This document shows, piece after piece, positions 57,456 to 64,000 of a stretch of 64,000 nt of DNA. Under the pieces are notes generated by a model. The model worked only from the letters and a program-made list of their open reading frames with translations, was not told the origin of the DNA and searched no databases. Numbering within the stretch: position 1 is the first letter of the stretch; every line of letters begins with the position of its first letter. Where the stretch lies: positions 62,001-126,000 of the forward strand of contig JAYKKM010000006.1 of the NCBI GenBank assembly GCA_035772405.1, given 5' to 3'. This stretch comes from Chrysogorgia sp. JL179-B06 (lineage: Eukaryota > Cnidaria > Anthozoa > Scleralcyonacea > Chrysogorgiidae). A program made the translations under genes and the position numbers.

Positions 57456-57608
57456 AAATGCGCGCGCAAGGAATGATGGGATAGGCGCGCTCGTCTCAAT
57501 CCTTGTACGTACTGGCAAGGCGGAGGAGCGGGGCAAGCGACTGGCAGTACGCGCACGTACAAGGATTGAGACGAGCGTGCCTATCCAATCATTCCTTGCG
57601 CGCGCATT
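57456..57608. mobile_element. GC-rich palindromic MITE
   Basis: gaaatgcgcgcgcaaggaat and attccttgcgcgcgcatttc are exact complements; the arms continue through gatgggataggcgcgctcgt and tctcaatccttgtacgt. The CpG-rich centre contrasts with the AT-rich surroundings. Confidence 0.8.
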
Positions 57609-57854
57609 TCATGCTACATGTTTTTAATCACGATTAATGTGTTTTTAGGAGTCACTAATTATTTATAAATCGCAATGACAAATCACTTGCGATTTATAAA
57701 TCGCAATGACAAATCATTTGCGATTTATAAATCGCAAGTAATATAGCACTTGCGATTTATAAATGGCTATTCCAAATGCAAATTATAAATAACAACAAAG
57801 TTGTTAGTGACTCCTAAAAACACATTAAATCGTGATTAAAAACATGTAGCATGA
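57609..57854. mobile_element. Palindromic MITE with an internal tandem of atttataaatcgca
   Basis: catgctacatgtttttaatc and gattaaaaacatgtagcatg are exact complements, and the arms continue through gtgtttttaggagtcacta. The centre has four copies of a palindromic unit (cttgcgatttataaatcgca-like). It directly abuts the previous MITE. Confidence 0.8.
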
Positions 57855-57931
57855 TGTTATATAGTTTTTTTACAAACGGCGCCCCATGATAGGGGATGTG
57901 ATTGGACAAAGTCGGTTGATCCATATGTAGT

Positions 57932-58102
57932 CTATAGCCTCCTCCGCAGGCAACTCTGTGGCTTCTTTTTTACGAGTCAAATCGCTTTCAAGGCTGTGCG
58001 AGTGATGGCCAAAAATGACCAAAACAGCGTTGGAAGCTATTTGACTCAGGAAAAAGAAGCCACAGATTTGGCGGAGGAGGCTATAATATGTAGTCTATGT
58101 AG
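57932..58102. mobile_element. Palindromic MITE (third in a row)
   Basis: atatgtagtctatagcctcc and ggaggctataatatgtagtc are inverted copies, and ctctgtggcttctttttt matches its complement further in. Bases 58103-58369 show nothing else. Confidence 0.75.
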
Positions 58103-58369
58103 CGGTCTTTTTGACGTGGACTTCACAGCTTGTTGTTTGACGTCCATACGTACTGACGCAGGGGATTTTATATGCAGATTTACTTTAAGAAATGGTAACC
58201 GATAGAGTGACAAAAGCTCCGACACGCTTTAGGCGGATGACAACGGTCAACGGTAAGTCATCTTAATACGATTTAGTTGTTTTAACTGTTTGCATCGTCG
58301 TCTTCAATGATAGAACCAATAATAACCATAACTAGTTATAGTTCGGCGCGGTCATAGCACGCGGCGTAT

Positions 58370-58740
58370 AAATAATAATAATGTTTACTATTTATATAGC
58401 GCAAATTAGCATGTGTATATGATCAAATGCGCTTTACAACGTCGACAATTTATTCTATTACATTCAGTACCTAGTATCCAGTACCCCAATCAATTAACGT
58501 TAGCTCTTTATTTTTACAGTTTTTATCATCATTAGTTTTCCTAACTATTTATCCTAACCCGCCCTGTCAACTTCCCTGTGGGAGGAAACCGGAGAACCCG
58601 GAGAAAACCCACGACTTTCGGCAGAGTGTTGACCAAATCTTTCCACGTGCGATCAAATGTCCGAACGCAGGATTCGAACTCTTGACCTCAGAGGTGGGAG
58701 CTGTAGTGGCCCTGACCACTAGACCACCGAAGTCCCATAA
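58370..58740 (-). mobile_element. tRNA-derived SINE with conserved central block
   Basis: On the minus strand the tRNA-like head is cttcggtggtctagtggtca (A box) and gtcaagagttcgaatcctgc (B box), at 58735-58660. The body contains gtgggttttctccgggttct and tccggtttcctcccacaggg (58620-58565), a block I recall from SINEs of many invertebrates and fishes. The 3' end has tatt repeats near 58380. This differs from the SINE family at 52-54 kb. Confidence 0.75.
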
Positions 58741-59014
58741 AGAAGAATACTTCTGAAGTTCTGATGCCTTAATTATACGAAATTTGTATCGTTCAATGAT
58801 CTAAATCTTTCTTCTCGACCTTTCTCTTTAGATTTAGAGTATTAAGTCGAGACAAAGTCAAGATCGACAGTGAAAGTGTCAACACTTATTTTGTTATTTT
58901 TGTTATGATACATTTTGTTATATAGTGGAATTATTTTAGCTGGGAAAATATGGATGGCAACATCAAGTTAGCTGTTAGTGTTAGTAACTATAACAATATA
59001 TTGTAACCAATCAG

Positions 59015-59110
59015 AAGAGGCTTGATAAGTTTGCCACAAAGAGGCTTGATAAGTTTCCTCCGAAGAGGATTGTTTGTCCTCTGAAGAGGATTGTTTGTTC
59101 TCCGAAGAGT
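59015..59110. repeat. Short imperfect tandem repeat
   Basis: Copies of agaggcttgataagtttg and gaagaggattgtttgt alternate over about 95 bases. Non-coding. Confidence 0.6.
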
Positions 59111-59287
59111 GCCTGACTTGATAAATTGCCCAACAAGTTGAAAACCTTTTGTCAACTTTTCAATGACTCTGTATGACTCACAAAAACTGTGGTAGATCAC
59201 ACTCACAAGTTTACTATATATAAGTCACGTTAAAAATACCAGATTTATCAGCAATATAAAATAATGTGTTGCTCTTCAACTCATATG

Positions 59288-60205
59288 GGGCGGTAACGTG
59301 ACGTTACATATACGGGCATGTTACTATATATGGGCATGTTACATATACGGGCTAGGGATATACAACATGAGATTTAGATGTGTTTTCTCATTCATCCCTC
59401 GTTTTCCCTATATAATGAAGGGGGGCAAGAATATTTCCAAATAGCATAAGAAGTATATACTGTACTGTACCATCATGTTTGAGGGAGTAAATATAGATTA
59501 GTATTTTAGCATGAAACTCGTTCAGTGATGTCTGCTTGAGAACTAAGCTAGCTAGTGCTTTGAAAGCATATGTAGATACTATGTATAAATAAAGACGATA
59601 TATCATCCATATATCCAATGATAATTCATAGTTTTTCGGCGCATTGTTTATTAGTTTAACAACATTATCTGGTCAAAAGAATCTCATAACCCAGGGATTC
59701 AGAGAGGACATAAACTGAAGAGAGAAAAAGAGAGATTATTAAGATTTATTTAAAATTGAAACATGAAATAGTGTACATGTGAAACGCACATGCTCAATAA
59801 TGTTTTACACATTTGGACTCCCATGTCAAGCCGGTGGCCGGTTTCCAACCCTGTTGGAAAGTTTCTCTAATTCGTTAGTACAGTTTCTTTTTGAAACTTC
59901 GCATAAGTGTGCTTCTTTTTATTCCGTAAAACGCAAATAATTATGTAGCCTGCGTGTGCACTACTCGATTTTGAACTGATATTGTCATGACCATGAAGTT
60001 GACTATGGGCTGTCTGAGAAAGTGAGGTGTTACTTTTATACCAACTCTTTCTTTGTCGCGATCTTACACTGTGTTACTGATATCTCTACTCGCTGGGCCA
60101 TGCCGTTTAAAATCTGGCCATTTTTAAATCTTTGTGCGCTGACCCTGTATATGTAACATACCCGTGTATGTAACATGCCCGTATATACTATATGTAACGT
60201 CACAT
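59288..60205. mobile_element. TIR element with gtaacgtgacgttacatata ends
   Basis: The left text gacgttacatatacgggcat and tgttacatatacgggc is found inverted at 60135-60205 (acatgcccgtatatac, then tatgtaacgtcac). Each end carries two or three copies of acatatacgggc, in both orientations. The interior has no transposase. Bases 60206-60587 show nothing further. Confidence 0.6.
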
Positions 60206-60587
60206 TACATGTACCACTCTGTTTCAACTAAGGCATTTGTTACACAATAAAGCTAACACACACGTGCAACATGATAGCAATATGCTCTGTTATTATACCC
60301 TCACATATAATCCACCAATCAACTGTCTCTAATTAGCATCACGTGGCAGCCCAGTATTTTACAATGTTTGGCAGCTACATATTGGGCAGCAACCTTTGGA
60401 CTGTTTACACGGACTGTTCACATGCAAAGCAACGTCAGTTGCGTGCTTTTTATCTAAATCGAAATTTCATTGGTTGAAGTACTTTCTCGCAGAACGTGAT
60501 GTGTTTTTGAGTTGATGACCAGCAACCTTGTGTCAACCTTGTGATTGTTTACGTGTGAAGAAACATCTTTATGTTAAGATATTTTGT

Positions 60588-60730
60588 TCGATATTGGATT
60601 CATCTTCGCCCAATATTACAAAATATTTAAGTCTCGATTTGCAATATGAGGCTAGACCTTTGGTCTCGCCCAATATTGAATTCTCGACTAAAATATTTTG
60701 TAATATTGGGCTCAGAGGAATCCAATAAGT
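60588..60730. mobile_element. Palindromic MITE
   Basis: tattggattcatcttcgccc and gggctcagaggaatccaata are inverted, and caatattacaaaatattt pairs with aaatattttgtaatattg. Two internal copies of cgcccaatatt lie between. Bases 60731-61623 hold repeated cggcaaaacc motifs (61450-61570) and no gene. Confidence 0.7.
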
Positions 60731-61623
60731 AATAATATGTGCTATACGCAGATACAAAAATTAAGTATATACATAAAAACTAAAAGCTAGGATCAGAGGA
60801 TCTGTCTCTCCTAGCTGACCCTCAAGAGCCATATAAAATTAAAGGTCATCAAATATGACTTCCATGAGCATCAGCGGCCTTATTTTCCTACATTTAAGGA
60901 TTGCGAATGTCGATCAATTACTGAATTACGCAACATTTGCTACTATCTTTTTCAATTTCAATATATAATATAAGAAAGAAATAATTTTAGATTTCACTTT
61001 CAAAATTCCGCATCTAATGGTTTTATACAAATTGTCAACGTGAGTGGGGATTCAATATCGCTTTAATATCTTTTGTGGAAAACATACCATGATTGGCATA
61101 GCAGCACAACAAATGCTTTTAATAATAAAACATTATGAAACTCGAGTAGTACCTCATTTGTTTACCTCCACCAATTACTTCTAGACTTCCAACGCCAGTA
61201 ACCATACGCCACTTCCTGAATTTAAAGTTATATCCCTATAAACTTCGGTTATCGGCAACAACTAAGTTTTTCGGAGACGATTCCTGAGCTACGGATTTCC
61301 GAGGGTGTTTACCCGATCTGTCAAGGGAAATGATCACCGCGAAAATTATGACTGGCTATTTCATTTTTATTTTTTTTGGGGGGTGGGGTGGTTGGGTACG
61401 GTTATTTATCTAACACTTGGATTTTACATAATTCACTATTCTCTTAATACGGCAAATTAGCTATTCCCACGGCAAAACCGCGCTAAAAATCTAGGCAAAA
61501 CTGAGATAAAAAACCGCGCTAAAAATTTCGGCAAAACCGAGCTATAACAAAAACACGGCAAAACCACAATCGCGTGCAAAAATAATGAGACTGTTCACAT
61601 TTTGGTGATTTTTTCACGTGTAT

Positions 61624-61730
61624 GCCCCCCTCCCCCACTAACAATGTTGAAAACATATTATTTGATAACCCCTTGCCTCAAAATCGTTTTAACAACATTG
61701 CACGAGGGGGAGGGGAGGGAGGGGGGGCAA
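61624..61730. repeat. Inverted repeat with C-rich and G-rich ends
   Basis: cccccctcccccactaacaa and the later acattgcacgagggggagg with further G runs form facing arms around aatgttgaaaac and its complement gttttaacaac. Likely a small palindromic element. The open frame over it is not convincing. Confidence 0.5.
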
Positions 61731-62033
61731 GAACCACTTGTTATAGGGGGCCCAATAAACTGCTTGTCTCAGTAATTTTTGCACGTGATTGTCTACGCCC
61801 TGAAGGGTATAATAAGGGAGCTACATTCAATAAATTATGTCAAAAACCTATCAATACCACATATAATTATTCATCGCCATTGTACGAGTCGAACAGTTTT
61901 AATTCGCGAAAATACCGTCTTTTGTTTACTTCAAGGTTAATTATTAACTATCAGCGGGAAATTTGAATTTTTCATATCGTAATATTATCGTTGTTCAAAA
62001 GACGAAATTCATAGCAGAAAACCACGGCGTTGC

Positions 62034-63337
62034 TATTTAATAACATATAGCCAAGCCGATCTCCTAAAATTTCCCACCAGAGTGGGAATCGTTTGCGGAC
62101 GCTGTAGTTGAAGCTTTTACTTCCCCACGAAGCATTAAATCATCGCCACAACAGTGGGCATGTTGTATTGAAAGGCACCAACAACAAGGCTTTCATTATC
62201 ACTTGGCATTGATGCTTTCGGCTCCTAAGAGGTGGTTGGGCTGCAAAAAAGCCCTTGAGAGGAAACATGGAATAGTGGTTCATTTCTCAGACCATGAAGG
62301 TTATTATTCGGCATACAAATACATACGCAAATTCGACGAAGATGTCTTTCACAGCGATAACCATCCCAACCTGGAAGAAATTGGCTCTCCCAGGACAAGC
62401 AGTTGTCAGCAGGCATATCGTCGAAAGCGTTCTCAATCATCGTCGGGCAACAGTTCCACCTCTCAAACAAACAAACATTCAGAAAATAATCGCAGTGTGG
62501 CGAAAATAAAGAAGCTTTCAAATATTGATGTATCCGAGTTTATTACGAAGCATGAAATTAAAGATCAAACAACTCCTCTTGCGATGGCAAACGAACACAA
62601 TGAGCAAGGCAAAAAAGATCTGGCGCAGTATGTCCTATCTCGTTCGTCAAGGTCTCTCAATGAGCTGCTGCAGCAGACCTGGAAAATGAAAGCGGCGTCC
62701 AAAATTATACACCGCAAAAGCCAGTCACGTATGGACATAATTCGTGAGGTGCGAAGGGCATTTGTTAGAATGCGCGAAAGAGGTTTTGATCAACAACAAA
62801 ATTCATCCTGTCGTGTACGCAATGGCTATGAAGCAGTTGTTAGAATGTGGAAGAGGAAAATACAGAAACCTATTGCTGGTTGGCCCGACAAACTGTGGGA
62901 AAACGTTTTTATTAAGGCCTTAGGGACTGTTGTTCCATACGTTCACTAACCCAGCATCCGACAAATATGCATGGGTGGGAGCTGATAACGCCGAAGTTAT
63001 TTTGCTCAACGATTTGAGGTGGTCAAGAGAGCTGATTGAATGGAAGAGTTTTTTGCTATTACTTGAAGGAGATCGAGTAAATCTCCCGGCTCCCAAGAAT
63101 CACTTCGCTAAAGACGTCATGTGTATTGATAGTGATGTGCCAGTATTCGCCACTTCTAAAGGGATCATTACGTACCGAGGTCCATACAACGCAGAAGATG
63201 CAGTCGAGAATGATATGATAGCTTCCCGGTGGAAAGTGTTTCATTTCAATCAGAGTATACCTGAGGATGAACAGAAGGTTATTCCTCGGTGTCCGCGCTG
63301 TTTTGCATCGCTAGTTCTATTGGGAGAAATTATTTAA
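62034..63337 (+). pseudogene. Rep-like protein, HUH endonuclease plus SF3 helicase, broken
   Basis: The N-terminal part carries an HUH motif (HYHLAL, near 62195) and a downstream tyrosine motif of the YxxK type (YKYIRK, near 62315), with a possible motif 1 just before it. After a basic, serine-rich linker and a helical region, the second half is an SF3-type helicase: Walker A GPTNCGKT (near 62885), a B motif EVILLNDLRW (near 62995), and a motif C region ending VFATSK. Breaks: a frame change near 62080, one near 62850 just before Walker A, and an in-frame stop near 62918. It is therefore a dead copy. The combination is that of CRESS-DNA-type replication proteins. Whether this is an endogenous viral copy or a Rep-bearing transposon cannot be decided from one copy. 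Confidence 0.65.
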
Positions 63338-63463
63338 ACGCAATTGTAACATGGCAAAGACGTCGAAAAAACAACACGACAATCTTGAAATACTTTATAA
63401 AATAGTTACAAAACTGTTGACATTTCTAATACGAGCGTTTACATAGATTTATCATATGTTTCG

Positions 63464-63685
63464 TACATGTTACCACATGTTACCATCATGTTACCGTTCA
63501 TGTTACCATTTTACATTATTGATTTATATATATATTGAACATGTTACCACATGTTACCACTATTTTCTATAAAAAGATAGTATACATTATTTTTATAAAA
63601 TGGATGGTAACATGTGGTAACATGTTCATATGGAAATGATTAGCGGAGAAATGGTAACATGATGGTAACATGTGGTACTGCATTA
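63464..63685. promoter_or_regulatory. Nested palindrome of gttacc repeats, candidate replication origin or terminus
   Basis: Five or more copies of catgttacca on the left and as many of tggtaacatg on the right are arranged symmetrically. The inner arms gaacatgttaccacatgtta (63535-63560) and taacatgtggtaacatgttc (63605-63630) are exact complements. The outer arms at 63464-63505 and 63646-63685 pair too. The loop of about 40 bases is AT-rich. It starts about 125 bases after the Rep-like gene. Iteron-like repeats in a hairpin next to a Rep gene suggest an origin, as inference. Confidence 0.5.
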
Positions 63686-63843
63686 TCCGCCTGAAACGAC
63701 CCTATATATTTGCAGTACTATGTTTTGGACTAATATAATATGCAGTGATAATATGTAGTGTTGGTAATAATTGTAAAATTGATATTTTGTTCGTTGTGCT
63801 TAAAACAAACGTGTCATGCATGAAAAGCTGTTGATGAAATTAT

Positions 63844-64000
63844 TCAATACTTCAATCTTTCTCCCCGTTTCTTGACGATCATTGCAAGACGTTTGTTCAT
63901 TGAGTTAATTATATTGTCAATAATGTCTTTAGGAAAGTTCAGCATTGTCTTTTTCACTCTGTCTGAAAACTGGGCAAAGGTTTCACGTGTTATCTGCATG
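63844..64000 (-). pseudogene. Tc1/mariner-like transposase C-terminus, cut by the window edge
   Basis: The minus strand from the right edge reads in one frame to TGA at 63844: FSDRVKKTMLNFPKDIIDNI, then NSMNKRLAMIVKKRGERLKY. The pattern (a W/F-x-P-x-x-I/V-D-x-x-x-x-S/A-M-x-x-R segment, then KxxGxxxxY) is that of the C-terminal end of Tc1/mariner-type transposases. The catalytic domain would be to the right of the window, so intactness cannot be judged. Confidence 0.55.

Noticed and set aside
61622..61966. Frame of 114 codons before the Rep-like gene
   Set aside because: It starts in a C-rich palindrome arm and has low-complexity G runs; no motif or homologous pattern is seen.
61979..61987. 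gtaatatta, the complement of the CRESS origin nonamer, upstream of the Rep-like gene
   Set aside because: The nine bases are common by chance in AT-rich DNA. The flanks give only a 7-base stem around a 36-base loop, unlike a CRESS origin hairpin.

Overview
The window looks like animal nuclear DNA, AT-rich and crowded with repeats. Spliced genes with metazoan protein sequences, GT-AG introns of up to 9 kb, tRNA-derived SINEs, CR1/L2-like LINEs and many palindromic MITEs point to an invertebrate. A multicopy transposon-like protein ending in a CXC cysteine cluster resembles a family I associate with corals and sea anemones, so I suggest a cnidarian. The species is not proven.

Three host genes can be modelled exon by exon. 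(1) PHYH (phytanoyl-CoA 2-hydroxylase, peroxisomal) is on the minus strand, with coding exons at 5602-6264 and 1354-1503; its last exons lie beyond the left edge. (2) TRABD (TraB-domain protein, probably on the mitochondrial outer membrane) is on the plus strand, complete in ten exons over 10076-40024 (434 aa). Its introns are swollen with nested transposons and minisatellites. (3) A NB-ARC ATPase with a helical/TPR-like region and a C-terminal Death domain is on the minus strand in seven exons, 52002 to 41882 (1049 aa). All six of its introns are phase 1, and it is probably an apoptosis or innate-immunity protein.

Layout: 0-6 kb is PHYH with nested TTAA-type palindromic elements in its intron. 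At 6.3-7.1 kb a nearly perfect 16-bp array sits inside a palindrome next to the PHYH start. Between 7 and 10 kb lie MITEs and a SINE. The TRABD locus (10-40 kb) holds a hAT-type MITE (12.6 kb), an 8-bp-TSD element (14.2-17.4 kb) with a 9-bp-TSD element nested inside it that carries a RecQ-like helicase fragment, a 5.8-kb element with a 3-bp TSD (20.2-26.0 kb) whose CXC-family gene has its middle third inverted in place, a CR1/L2-like LINE (29.4-31.9 kb), a 2.6-kb array of an 11-bp pyrimidine-rich unit (32.2-34.8 kb) and a 35-bp array (37.1-38.6 kb). The Death-domain gene fills 41.9-52.0 kb. From 52 to 61 kb there are long TA tracts next to SINEs, decayed OTU/Mutator-like and LINE fragments, and a row of MITEs.

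The right end (62.0-63.7 kb) carries a broken Rep-like gene (HUH endonuclease plus SF3 helicase) followed by a nested palindrome of repeated gttacc motifs that looks like an iteron-bearing origin or terminus. A Tc1/mariner-like transposase C-terminus runs off the right edge. All family assignments come from reading motifs and recalled family features; no database search was run.
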